DNA of 64,000 nt from assembly GCA_964406505.1 (NCBI GenBank), contig CAYORX010000002.1:75363-139362 (forward strand). The letters are read 5' to 3'. Shown here one piece after another: positions 16,826-25,277 of this stretch (the stretch's first letter is position 1; each line of letters opens with the position of its first letter). Source of the DNA: DTU015 sp964406505 (GTDB lineage: Bacteria; Bacillota; Sulfobacillia; Fermentithermobacillales; Fermentithermobacillaceae). A model generated the notes under the pieces. It did not search any database, was not told the origin of the DNA, and saw nothing but the letters and a program-made list of their open reading frames with translations. The position numbers and the translations under genes are program-made.

Positions 16826-18013
16826 TTGCCTAAGAAAAAACTGGGTTTAATTATAAATCCCATAGCTGGTATGGGTGGGAAGGTAGGTCTTAAGGGCACA
16901 GATGGTGCAAATATTCTTAGAAGAGCACTCGAACTAGGTGCCCGGCCCGAAGCTCCTCTGAGGGCTGTAGACGCTCTTAAAGAATTAAGTAAATTTAAAA
17001 ATGAAATTATCATTTTAACTTACCCTGGAGACATGGGGGAAAGACAAGCACGCATTGCTGGGTTTGAACCTGTGGTATTAGAAGGAGCATCGATTTCTCC
17101 CGGTGTGCGAAACGCTACTTGTACAATGCAGACATCGGGTTTGGTTTGGCGAGAACAGTTCACAACTGCTCGTGATACTCAAAAAGCAGCCATAGATATG
17201 CTTGAGGCAGGAGTCGATCTAATATTATTTGTAGGCGGAGATGGTACGGCTAGAGATGTGTTTGATGCCATAGGTACCAAAGTGCCGGTGCTTGGTATTC
17301 CAGCGGGTGTAAAGATCCACTCACCTGTATATGCTATAAGCCCGCGAAATGCTGGCGAATTGGCGGCCAAATTCGTTAAAGGTGATGTTACCGTTGTCAA
17401 AGAAACTGAGGTGATGGACCTTGACGAAGATGCTTTTCGTCAGGGCAGAGTTACTGCTAAACTTTACGGTTTTTTGTCAGTACCGTATGAGGAAGAACTG
17501 ATGCAAAATCTTAAATCCGGCACAACTGAAAGTGAAGCTGCTGCGTTAGACGGAATTGGTGACAGAATCGTAGAGGAAATGGAGCCCGGCGTGACATATA
17601 TTATCGGGCCTGGTACAACAACAAGAACGATAATGGAGAAGTTGGGGATAGAAAATACACTTTTGGGTGTTGATGTGGTTCGAGATGGTAAGCTAGTTGC
17701 TGCTGATGCCAACGAAAACAAATTACTTGAAATACTTGCCGACGATCGAACTGGGCGCGCCAAAATTATCGTTACGGTAATAGGTGGCCAAGGATACGTA
17801 TTTGGGCGTGGAAACCAGCAATTAAGCCCTGACGTGATTCGCAAGGTAGGTAAAATTAACATAATAATTGTTGCCACGAGAAATAAATTAAATGCTCTTA
17901 AAAAACGTCCCCTTTTAGTTGATACCGGTGATGATGAGTTAAACAAAACGCTAAGCGGTTATGTTCATGTGCTTATAAGCTATGATCGGGAAGTGATGTA
18001 TCGTATTGGATGA
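16826..18013 (+). CDS. AcoX/ATP-NAD kinase family protein
   Basis: A 395-residue protein with the NAD kinase-like fold. It starts LGLIINPIAGMGGKVGLKG, has the diacylglycerol/NAD-kinase motif FVGGDGTARDVFDAIG near residue 133, and continues with GIPAGVKIHSPVYA and IIGPGTTTRTIMEKLG. The layout fits AcoX-type proteins found with acetoin genes and the archaeal-like ATP-NAD kinase family (PF01513-related). The substrate is not proven in this branch, so NADP synthesis is only an inference. The TTG start is well placed after GGGAAGGGGA. No acetoin dehydrogenase gene is nearby; the neighbours are the Clp1-like kinase and aspA, starting about 165 bases later. Confidence 0.8.
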   Translation: MPKKKLGLIINPIAGMGGKVGLKGTDGANILRRALELGARPEAPLRAVDALKELSKFKNEIIILTYPGDMGERQARIAGFEPVVLEGASISPGVRNATCTMQTSGLVWREQFTTARDTQKAAIDMLEAGVDLILFVGGDGTARDVFDAIGTKVPVLGIPAGVKIHSPVYAISPRNAGELAAKFVKGDVTVVKETEVMDLDEDAFRQGRVTAKLYGFLSVPYEEELMQNLKSGTTESEAAALDGIGDRIVEEMEPGVTYIIGPGTTTRTIMEKLGIENTLLGVDVVRDGKLVAADANENKLLEILADDRTGRAKIIVTVIGGQGYVFGRGNQQLSPDVIRKVGKINIIIVATRNKLNALKKRPLLVDTGDDELNKTLSGYVHVLISYDREVMYRIG

Positions 18014-18177
18014 TTTATCAATTAGATTCAGAAGATAGTACTCGTGTTGACTAAATATATTGCAGTTGTGATCTAAGTGGTGTATTGTGAAGCTGTAACA
18101 TGTTACCTGTTAACTTAAGTTATAGTAACGGGCAGTATGATTCTATAATCGCTAACATTAAAGAAAGGATGACAGAT

Positions 18178-19593
18178 ATGCCATCAGAAGGGGAACTCGG
18201 TAGGGTTCGGGAAGAAAAAGATCTATTAGGTACAAAGACATTGCCGGCCGACGCGTACTATGGGATTCATAGTGTTAGAGCCGCTGAAAATTATACTGTA
18301 AGTGGTTACCGAATTCACGAAGAACTTATCATAGGTTTGGCAATGGTGAAAAAAGCAGCTGCGCTAGCTAATCTTAAAGCTGGCATATTAGAAGAACAAA
18401 CAGTTGAAGCCATCGTTCAGGCATGTGATGAAATCATAGATGGCAAATGGCACGATCAATTTATAGGTGAGGCGATTCAGGGCGGAGCAGGAACTGGTAT
18501 CAATATGAATGCAAACGAAGTAATAGCAAATCGTGCGTTAGACATTTTGGGTCACAACCCAGGTGATTATAGCAAAATTCATCCCTTGGATGATGTGAAC
18601 CAAGGGCAATCCACAAATGATGTAGTACCAAGCGCTATTCGTGTGGCATCTATTCGGTTAATGAATCAATATTTAGAAGCGGCTGAATTACTTGCAAACA
18701 CTCTTGAAGAAAAAGCGGCAGAATATATGAAGATGCCAAAACTTGGTCGTACCCATTTGCAAGATGCTGTTCCTATTACAGTGGGGCAAGAACTCAAGGC
18801 TTGGGCTTTAGCCGTTCGCCGCGATGTTGAGCGGGCCCATAAAGGCATTAAACTTTTATCTTCGGTCAATATGGGAGGAACCGCTGTTGGTACTTGTATC
18901 AACGCTGATCCAAGTTATGTTGAGTTCGTAGTAGACGAATTGGCCAAATGTAGTGGTATTAAAGAGTTATATCCGGCTTCAAATCTTGTAGACGGTACTC
19001 AAAATCTAGATGTATGGGTAGAGGTTTCCGGATTCACAAAAGCTGCTGCCACAACATTAACGAAGATCGCCAACGATCTCCGCTTAATGGCTTCAGGACC
19101 GATGGTGGGGTTGGCTGAGGTTAGACTTCCCGGTATAGCGGCTGGTTCAAGCATCATGCCCGGAAAAGTGAACCCCGTAATACCTGAATTAATCAATCAA
19201 GTGTGTTTCCGTGTATATGGCAATGATCTTACAATCGGTTTAGCTGCTTCAGCCGGTCAATTTGAGTTAAATGTAATGCAGCCTGTACTTGCATATTCAC
19301 TATTTGAAAGCATCGAAATGCTGACACGGGGAATGCAGTCTTTAGCTGAAAAAGTGATTAAGGGTATGGAATTTAACGAGGAAGTTTTAGAAAAATATGC
19401 TAGCAGCGCATTGAGCTTGGTCACTGCTTTGGTACCTTTACTTGGACAAGATGTTGCATCAGACATTGCCACAAAAGCTTTTGAAGAAGGCAAGGATATC
19501 CTCAGCGTTGTCGTAGAAGACGGCTTGATCGATGAAGCGTTGGCTAAAAAGCTACTTGATCCCCGCAACATGATTAAATTAAATAACGGTTAG
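18178..19593 (+). CDS. aspA: Aspartate ammonia-lyase
   Basis: Cleaves L-aspartate to fumarate and ammonia. The 471-residue protein matches the aspartase/fumarase superfamily throughout: DLLGTKTLPADAYYGIHSVR at the start, NANEVIANRALDILG, NQGQSTNDVVPSA, TVGQEL and the signature GSSIMPGKVNPV near residue 320. The PVIPE continuation favours aspartase over class II fumarase (usually PTQ). The start at 18178 is chosen because GAAAGGATGA lies 5 bases upstream; the frame stays open to 18100. It leads a same-strand run with fumarase alpha, beta and malic enzyme, giving a full path from aspartate to pyruvate. Confidence 0.93.
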   Translation: MPSEGELGRVREEKDLLGTKTLPADAYYGIHSVRAAENYTVSGYRIHEELIIGLAMVKKAAALANLKAGILEEQTVEAIVQACDEIIDGKWHDQFIGEAIQGGAGTGINMNANEVIANRALDILGHNPGDYSKIHPLDDVNQGQSTNDVVPSAIRVASIRLMNQYLEAAELLANTLEEKAAEYMKMPKLGRTHLQDAVPITVGQELKAWALAVRRDVERAHKGIKLLSSVNMGGTAVGTCINADPSYVEFVVDELAKCSGIKELYPASNLVDGTQNLDVWVEVSGFTKAAATTLTKIANDLRLMASGPMVGLAEVRLPGIAAGSSIMPGKVNPVIPELINQVCFRVYGNDLTIGLAASAGQFELNVMQPVLAYSLFESIEMLTRGMQSLAEKVIKGMEFNEEVLEKYASSALSLVTALVPLLGQDVASDIATKAFEEGKDILSVVVEDGLIDEALAKKLLDPRNMIKLNNG

Positions 19594-19643
19594 GTTTGAG
19601 TTTGCGTAGACCAACAAAGATTTAACAGCAGGTGGTGAAGCAA

Positions 19644-20486
19644 ATGAAACAGATTCGTGTGAAAGAGATTACTGAGGTCGTAGAAAAATTATGTGTAGAG
19701 TCGTGCATCGTTTTAGATAAAAACTGGTGGAAGGCCATGGATAGGGCTGTTTCCGAGGAGGAATCTCCTTTAGGAAAAGATATGTTGGACATAATATGTG
19801 AAAACGCTAAGTTGGCCGAATCTACAAATGAACCCATTTGTCAGGATACTGGATGTGCTGTAGTGTTTTTAGAGATTGGACAAGATGTACATATCGTCGA
19901 CGGAAATCTTTATGATGCCGTTAATCAGGGAGTTCGGCAAGGTTACGTTAATGGGTATCTGAGAAAATCTGTGGTCAAAGATCCTTTATTACGTGAGAAT
20001 ACAGGCGATAACACTCCCGCCATAATACATACAAAGATTGTTCCCGGTTCTACTTTAAAAATAACGGTTGCGCCCAAGGGAGCAGGTTCTGAAAATTCTT
20101 CTGACTTAAAAATGCTCAAGCCGGCAGATGGTAAAAAAGGTGTTGTTCGCTATGTTACGGAAGTAGTTGAAAAGGCCGGGCCAAACGCTTGTCCTCCCGT
20201 TGTTGTAGGTGTAGGTTTAGGTGGAAACCTAGAAAAGTCAGCTATTTTGGCAAAAAAAGCCCTTTTGCGGCCATTAGGCAAAAGGCATATGGAACCACAC
20301 ATTGCAGAACTGGAACAAGAGATTTTAACCTCTATAAATAATACCGGAGTGGGACCACAAGGATTAGGTGGTCTTGTTACCGCCTTAGCCGTTCACGTAG
20401 AAACCTACCCAACTCACATTGCTAGTTTGCCAGTGGCTGTGAATATTCAATGTCATGCATCGCGTCATGCAGAAGCTGTATTGTAA
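19644..20486 (+). CDS. Class I fumarate hydratase, alpha subunit
   Basis: A 280-residue iron-sulfur hydro-lyase subunit, which with the next gene hydrates fumarate to malate. Family landmarks: ICQDTGCAVVFLEIG (cluster cysteine near residue 70), LRENTGDNTPAIIH, APKGAGSENSSDLKML, CPPVVVGVGLGGNLEKSA and GPQGLGGLVTALAV. The related L-tartrate dehydratase alpha (TtdA) has the same fold, but the position between aspartase and malic enzyme argues for fumarase. ATG 19644 follows AGGTGG by eight bases; the GTG at 19632 overlaps that site. Only 50 bases separate it from aspA and 16 from the beta subunit gene, so they form an operon. The cluster is oxygen-sensitive in this class. Confidence 0.9.
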   Translation: MKQIRVKEITEVVEKLCVESCIVLDKNWWKAMDRAVSEEESPLGKDMLDIICENAKLAESTNEPICQDTGCAVVFLEIGQDVHIVDGNLYDAVNQGVRQGYVNGYLRKSVVKDPLLRENTGDNTPAIIHTKIVPGSTLKITVAPKGAGSENSSDLKMLKPADGKKGVVRYVTEVVEKAGPNACPPVVVGVGLGGNLEKSAILAKKALLRPLGKRHMEPHIAELEQEILTSINNTGVGPQGLGGLVTALAVHVETYPTHIASLPVAVNIQCHASRHAEAVL

Positions 20487-20502
20487 AAAAGAGGTGAGGT
20501 AG

Positions 20503-21063
20503 ATGAAACGGATCGAAACGCCACTAGATTTCGAAACTATAAAGACATTAAATGCTGGTGACCGCGTGAGTTTAACCGGTGTAATATATACAGGTAGGGA
20601 CGCCGCTCATGAAAACTTGGTAAATGCATATTTAGCAAATCAAGAATTGCCCGTGGATCTTAAAGGCCAAATTATTTATTATGTAGGCCCTTGCCCTGCG
20701 AAACCCGGAAAAGTGATTGGTTCCGCGGGTCCTACAACTAGTATCCGCATGGATTCTTACACCCCGTTATTAGTGAAAGAATTAGGATTGCGGGGAATGA
20801 TAGGTAAAGGCCGCAGGGGTCAGGAAGTGATTGATGTTATCAAACAACAAAGCGCTATATATTTTGTGACAATAGGCGGAGCAGGTGCCTTGTTGGCGCA
20901 AAGAATTAAAAAAGCTGACGTTGTTGCTTATCCCGAACTTGGACCAGAAGCTATCTATCGGTTAGAGGTGGAAGATTTTCCAGCGATAGTCGAGATTGAT
21001 AGTACTGGGCGAAGTGCATATGCAGAGGGTCAGGCGAAATATCGAAGGACCGCTATAACTTAA
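20503..21063 (+). CDS. Class I fumarate hydratase, beta subunit
   Basis: A 186-residue partner of the alpha subunit. It shows the beta-domain motifs LNAGDRVSLTGVIYTGRDAAH, YYVGPCPAKPGKVIGSAGP with TTSIRMD, GMIGKGRRG and FVTIGGAGALLA, and the ELGPEAIYRLEVEDFPAIV segment. Together the two subunits equal the one-chain class I fumarases of enteric bacteria. The ATG has AGAGGTGAGGT upstream. It is followed after 37 bases by malic enzyme. Confidence 0.9.
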   Translation: MKRIETPLDFETIKTLNAGDRVSLTGVIYTGRDAAHENLVNAYLANQELPVDLKGQIIYYVGPCPAKPGKVIGSAGPTTSIRMDSYTPLLVKELGLRGMIGKGRRGQEVIDVIKQQSAIYFVTIGGAGALLAQRIKKADVVAYPELGPEAIYRLEVEDFPAIVEIDSTGRSAYAEGQAKYRRTAIT

Positions 21064-21100
21064 GGTGATAAACAGAACTATCATGGGGGGTAGCTAATTT

Positions 21101-22276
21101 ATGGATGTTCGTACCAAGGCACTTAATTTGCACAGAGAGAACAAAGGTAAAATCGAAATCAAAAGTAAAATAGAGGTCAAAGACAAAGATGATCTAGGTT
21201 TGGCGTATACTCCTGGAGTAGCCGAGCCTTGCAAAGAAATTCACAAAGACAAAGAAAAAGTGTGGGAATATACTTTTAAGAGCAATATAATTGCCGTTGT
21301 AAGCGATGGAAGCGCAGTGTTAGGTTTAGGCAATATAGGTCCTGAGGCAGCCCTTCCGGTTATGGAAGGTAAGTGTGTTTTGTTTAAAACATTTGCTGGA
21401 GTGAATGCATTTCCTTTATGTTTAGATACTCAGGATACTGACGAGATAGTTGAAACAGTAAAACGTGTGGCACCAACTATAGGGGGCGTTAATTTAGAAG
21501 ATATAGCAGCACCCAGGTGTTTTGCCATTGAGGAAATGCTAAAAAAACAAATAGATATACCGGTTTTCCACGATGATCAGCACGGTACTGCGATAGTAGT
21601 TGCTGCCGGAATGATTAATGCACTGAAGGTAGTCAACAAAGAAATTTCGAATATAAAAACAGTGATAAATGGTGCAGGAGCAGCGGGAATTGCCATAAGC
21701 AAGTTGCTTTTAAACATGGGTGCGGGGAACATTGTTCTTTGTGATAGCAGAGGAGCAATTTATGATGGCCGCACAGAAGGGATGAACCCTTATAAAGAAG
21801 AAATCGCCAAGAAGACTAATCGCGAGAAAGCAAAAACTTTGGCCGAGGCTGTGAAAGATGCCGATGCTTTTATTGGTGTATCAGTAGCCGGGGCATTGAC
21901 TCAAGATATGATAAAAACTATGGCTAAAGATTCTATTGTTTTAGCTATGGCTAATCCCATCCCTGAGATATATCCTGATGAAGCCAAGGCTGCTGGTGCT
22001 AAAGTAGTGGGCACGGGTCGCTCAGATTTTCCAAATCAGATAAATAATGTGTCAGCTTTCCCGGGAATTTTTAGGGGGACTCTAGATGTAAGGGCTAGCG
22101 ACATCAACGAAGAAATGAAGATAGCTGCGGCTTATGCTCTGGCAGATCTTGTAAATGCAGATGAATTGTCGCCAGATTTCATTGTTACCGATGTATTTGA
22201 TCCTAGAGTTGCGCCGGCCGTGGCTGAAGCCGTTGCCCAAGCTGCCAAAAAGACTGGCGTAGCACGTGTAGAATAA
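21101..22276 (+). CDS. NAD(P)-dependent malic enzyme
   Basis: Oxidative decarboxylation of malate to pyruvate and CO2. The 391-residue length is that of the short bacterial malic enzymes without the phosphotransacetylase domain. Visible motifs: LGLAYTPGVAEPC, VSDGSAVLGLGNIGPEAALPVMEGK, VNLEDIAAPRCFAIE, VFHDDQHGTAIV (metal and catalytic residues), the NAD-binding INGAGAAGIAISKLL, and FPNQINNVSAFPGIFRG. The ATG follows GGGGGTAGC. It is the final gene of the aspartate/fumarate/malate run and is closed by a hairpin at 22322. NAD versus NADP preference cannot be read with confidence. Confidence 0.94.
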   Translation: MDVRTKALNLHRENKGKIEIKSKIEVKDKDDLGLAYTPGVAEPCKEIHKDKEKVWEYTFKSNIIAVVSDGSAVLGLGNIGPEAALPVMEGKCVLFKTFAGVNAFPLCLDTQDTDEIVETVKRVAPTIGGVNLEDIAAPRCFAIEEMLKKQIDIPVFHDDQHGTAIVVAAGMINALKVVNKEISNIKTVINGAGAAGIAISKLLLNMGAGNIVLCDSRGAIYDGRTEGMNPYKEEIAKKTNREKAKTLAEAVKDADAFIGVSVAGALTQDMIKTMAKDSIVLAMANPIPEIYPDEAKAAGAKVVGTGRSDFPNQINNVSAFPGIFRGTLDVRASDINEEMKIAAAYALADLVNADELSPDFIVTDVFDPRVAPAVAEAVAQAAKKTGVARVE

Positions 22277-22321
22277 TGTTTGATTAAAAGTGTTAAAGTA
22301 AAGTCTATTTTAATGTAAAGG

Positions 22322-22345
22322 AGCACAAAGCATATGCTTTGTGCT
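22322..22345. terminator. Bidirectional hairpin between malic enzyme and trkH
   Basis: A perfect 24-base palindrome (12-bp arms AGCACAAAGCAT and ATGCTTTGTGCT) sits 45 bases after the malic enzyme stop and 3 bases beyond the trkH stop. It can serve both convergent units. Confidence 0.75.
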
Positions 22346-22348
22346 TCC

Positions 22349-23782
22349 TCAATCTTTCCAAAAGGCAGGCGTCACGATAATCAGGGCGCTGAATATTTCT
22401 AGTCTACCTAGTAACATCATTAGAGCAAGTAGGATTTTACCTGCGGCAGGGATATTTGCGTAGCTCGCCATCGGTCCTACTGAGCCCAGTCCGGGACCAA
22501 CGTTACCCAATGTAGCGGCAACAGAAGATGCCGCGCTTAACAGATTTAAACCCATTGTTAACATGCAAAAGGTTCCAAAGACGAACAATCCAAGGTAAAT
22601 CCCAATGAAGGCAATCACTTGATTTACAAGACCCTCGTCAATTATTTCTTCGTTGCGAATAGGCAAGACGGCTTTAGGGTGTAAAAACCGATACATTTCT
22701 CTATAAGCATGCTTGAAAAAGATCTGCCATCTTACTACTTTAACAGAACCGCAAGTAGATCCTGTACATGCGCCAACAAACATTAGTACCAGCAAAACAG
22801 CTTTTGATATATCGGGCCAAGTGTTAAAATCTGAAGTTGCATAGCCTGTAGTTGTTGCAATGGTTATAACATGAAAAGTGCTTTCGCTAAGCGCTTTTCC
22901 AGGTGAATATATGTTAACTAATGTTAAAGACAGAAACAAGATTGCGAGTAGCGTAATGTTGGTGTAAGCACGTAGTTCACGGTTTCGGAAAAATGCCCGG
23001 AGATCCTTTCCAGAAAACATGTCGTAATACAGTGAGAAATTAATGCCTGCAGCAAAAGTAAAAATCGTTGTAGTAAGTGCTATTGGGACAGAGTTATAAG
23101 CGCCAATGCTTTTTGCTTTGTTAGAAAACCCGCCGGTTGCAATAGTTCCGAACGAATGTATAAGTGCATCAAAAACACTCATGCCTAGTAAACGCAGAAG
23201 TATGGTTTGAAACAAAGTCATAGCCGCGTATATAATTAAAAGCATTTTAGCAGTTTCTTGAATTTTTGGTTTTAGCCGCTCTGCTTGTATTCCGGGTACT
23301 TCTGCTCTAAACAATCTTGAGCCGCTAATACCAAATCGTGGAATGAGTGCCAATGAAATGACGATGATTCCCATTCCCCCAAGCCAATGAAGTAAGCTTC
23401 TCCAAAATAAAATGCCAGGTGGTTGCATTTCTACATCAGTGATGACAGTAGCCCCCGTAGTTGTAAAACCTGACATGGCTTCAAATAATGCATCAGGCAA
23501 TTTAGTGAATGTTCCGGCAACTAGAAACGGTATGGAACCTGCAAAAGAACAAAGTAGCCATCCTCCTGACACAATAATAGCGGATTCACGGAATTTAATG
23601 TCACCATTGACGGGAGTTCGGCTTAAGAATAAACCTGGTAAGGCTGTCATCAAGATCGATATCAGAAAAGCTGAACTGTCGTTTGATCTAAACCAAAGGG
23701 AACACAGTAGGGGGAGGGACATCGATGCCGCAATAAAACATAACAGCAAACCCATTGCTCGCATTATTGCTTTAGTATTCAT
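22349..23782 (-). CDS. trkH: Trk/Ktr-type potassium channel subunit
   Basis: A 477-residue integral membrane protein that takes up K+ with the regulatory TrkA subunit. The four pore-loop selectivity filters are visible: FTTTGATV (near residue 110), TIATGGFS (near 220), ATTTGYAT (near 315) and LGNVGPGLGSVGP (near 430). The topology is the usual four membrane-pore-membrane repeats, and the conserved SGFTTTGATVI and LLHWLGGMGIIV segments are intact. It follows trkA on the minus strand with about 30 bases between them, so the two are co-transcribed. Confidence 0.95.
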   Translation of the reverse strand: MNTKAIMRAMGLLLCFIAASMSLPLLCSLWFRSNDSSAFLISILMTALPGLFLSRTPVNGDIKFRESAIIVSGGWLLCSFAGSIPFLVAGTFTKLPDALFEAMSGFTTTGATVITDVEMQPPGILFWRSLLHWLGGMGIIVISLALIPRFGISGSRLFRAEVPGIQAERLKPKIQETAKMLLIIYAAMTLFQTILLRLLGMSVFDALIHSFGTIATGGFSNKAKSIGAYNSVPIALTTTIFTFAAGINFSLYYDMFSGKDLRAFFRNRELRAYTNITLLAILFLSLTLVNIYSPGKALSESTFHVITIATTTGYATSDFNTWPDISKAVLLVLMFVGACTGSTCGSVKVVRWQIFFKHAYREMYRFLHPKAVLPIRNEEIIDEGLVNQVIAFIGIYLGLFVFGTFCMLTMGLNLLSAASSVAATLGNVGPGLGSVGPMASYANIPAAGKILLALMMLLGRLEIFSALIIVTPAFWKD

Positions 23783-23811
23783 GCTTATTCGTGTTCACCT
23801 ACCAGCCGGAT

Positions 23812-25170
23812 TTATAGGCCCAGTGCTTTACGTACACCTGGTATTGATTTTTGCAATGCAAATGCAACTACTTTATCACCTGGCATTATTTGATCATGTC
23901 CGCTCGGAATGATGGTTTCATTGTTACGAACAAGTACTCCAATCAGCGCATGTTTGGGAAAATTAACCGACTTAAGTGGTTTGCGTGTGATAGGTGCATA
24001 TTTAGATATTTTAGCTTCTAGCACTGTAGCCCTACCTTGTTTGAGAAATGCTATGTCTAACAATTTGTCCTTTTGTAGAAGTTTTAGTATAGTGCCAGCC
24101 ACTATTAATCGTGGGACGACCGTTGCACCGACTCCAATAGCGTCTGCGATTGGACCGTATTCTTCACGCTCAAGTGTAATTATGGTTTCTTTTACTCCAA
24201 GGCGATTGGCTAGCAGGGCAGCCATAATATTGGTTTCATCGCAACTAGTAGCGGCGACAAAAGCGTCAACATTTTTGATGTTTTCGTCGCCTAACAGATC
24301 AGGATTTGTACCGTCTCCTTGAATAACTAAGGTGTGGGAAAGGTTTTCTGCAAGCCATCGGGCTCTATTCATATCTTTTTCAATTAATTTGAGTGAAAGC
24401 CCATTGATTCGCATGGCTTCAAGAGTTTGACATGTATGAAAGCCCTTTTCGCCCCCGCCAACGATTACAATTCTTTTTGTTTTTGCCTGAATGTGTTTTG
24501 TCAAAATGTTTGATACCATAGAGTCTTTCTTTAGGGATTGGGAGTTTTCTAATACGTAAATATGGTCTCCTGGTTCAAGACGTGTTTTGCCATCGGGAAT
24601 AAGCAAGTCACCATCGCGATCAACTGCTACAATTAGACAATGTTTAAGGTTGAGAGTTTCAAGCGTTTTACCACACAATGCAGGAGTGGACGAATTGAGT
24701 TTGAATCCTAAAACATCTACAGTACCGTCTACAAATCGATGAACTTCAGTAGCCGCAGGCATGCTAAGTAAGTCGACAATTTCTCTAGCAGCAAGTCGTT
24801 CAGGGTGTATCATGATATCAACGCCCGGCCGGTTTTTTACCAGCGCTTGATAACCTATGCTATATTCGGGGTTACGTACTCTTGCAACTGTTGTTGGAAC
24901 TCCGTAATGTTTAGCGGTTAGGCAAGCTAAAATATTCACTTCATCACGGCCTGTTACCGCTATAACCATGTTAGCTATTTTTATACCTGCTTGCTCAAGC
25001 ACTTTAGGTGCGGCTCCGTTACCACGAATCGCCATTACGTCAAGAACTTCTTGGGCAGGTTTTAATTTTTGGGGATCGATGTCAACAATTACCACGTCGT
25101 GGGATTCTTGAACTAACTGTTTTGCTACCCTAAAGCCTACTTTACCGGTTCCAAGAACAATAATGTACAT
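23812..25170 (-). CDS. trkA: Trk potassium uptake regulatory NAD-binding protein
   Basis: A 452-residue cytoplasmic gating subunit. It has two RCK-N Rossmann domains, starting MYIIVLGTGKVGFRVAKQL and RIVIVGGGEKGFHTCQTLE (near residue 233), each followed by an RCK-C domain, the tandem arrangement of full-length TrkA. Acidic residues at the end of the second beta strands (VDID and IEKD) fit NAD(H) binding. It is the first gene of the trkA-trkH pair. The NamZ gene ends 107 bases upstream and has its own terminator. Confidence 0.94.
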   Translation of the reverse strand: MYIIVLGTGKVGFRVAKQLVQESHDVVIVDIDPQKLKPAQEVLDVMAIRGNGAAPKVLEQAGIKIANMVIAVTGRDEVNILACLTAKHYGVPTTVARVRNPEYSIGYQALVKNRPGVDIMIHPERLAAREIVDLLSMPAATEVHRFVDGTVDVLGFKLNSSTPALCGKTLETLNLKHCLIVAVDRDGDLLIPDGKTRLEPGDHIYVLENSQSLKKDSMVSNILTKHIQAKTKRIVIVGGGEKGFHTCQTLEAMRINGLSLKLIEKDMNRARWLAENLSHTLVIQGDGTNPDLLGDENIKNVDAFVAATSCDETNIMAALLANRLGVKETIITLEREEYGPIADAIGVGATVVPRLIVAGTILKLLQKDKLLDIAFLKQGRATVLEAKISKYAPITRKPLKSVNFPKHALIGVLVRNNETIIPSGHDQIMPGDKVVAFALQKSIPGVRKALGL

Positions 25171-25225
25171 GGAAGTGTTCCACCTTTCAGTGGGTCTTAT
25201 GTTTGTAGTATAGCATTGAAAATCA

Positions 25226-25257
25226 AGGGACGGTTTGAATATGCAAAAACCGCCCCT
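25226..25257 (-). terminator. Terminator after the NamZ-like gene
   Basis: AGGGACGGTTT pairs with AAACCGCCCCT with one mismatch around a 10-base loop. On the minus strand the hairpin is followed by a TTTT stretch, 20 bases past the muramidase stop. Confidence 0.65.
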
Positions 25258-25277
25258 AAATGTAGTGATGTTGTGAG

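Noticed and set aside
17464..17946. Long minus-strand open frame of 160 codons inside the AcoX-like gene
   Set aside because: It has no ribosome site, no family match, low-complexity Ser and Ile content, and mirrors the codon pattern of the real gene.
23412..23912. Plus-strand open frame of 166 codons over trkH/trkA
   Set aside because: Shadow of two certain genes; no start site or recognisable product.
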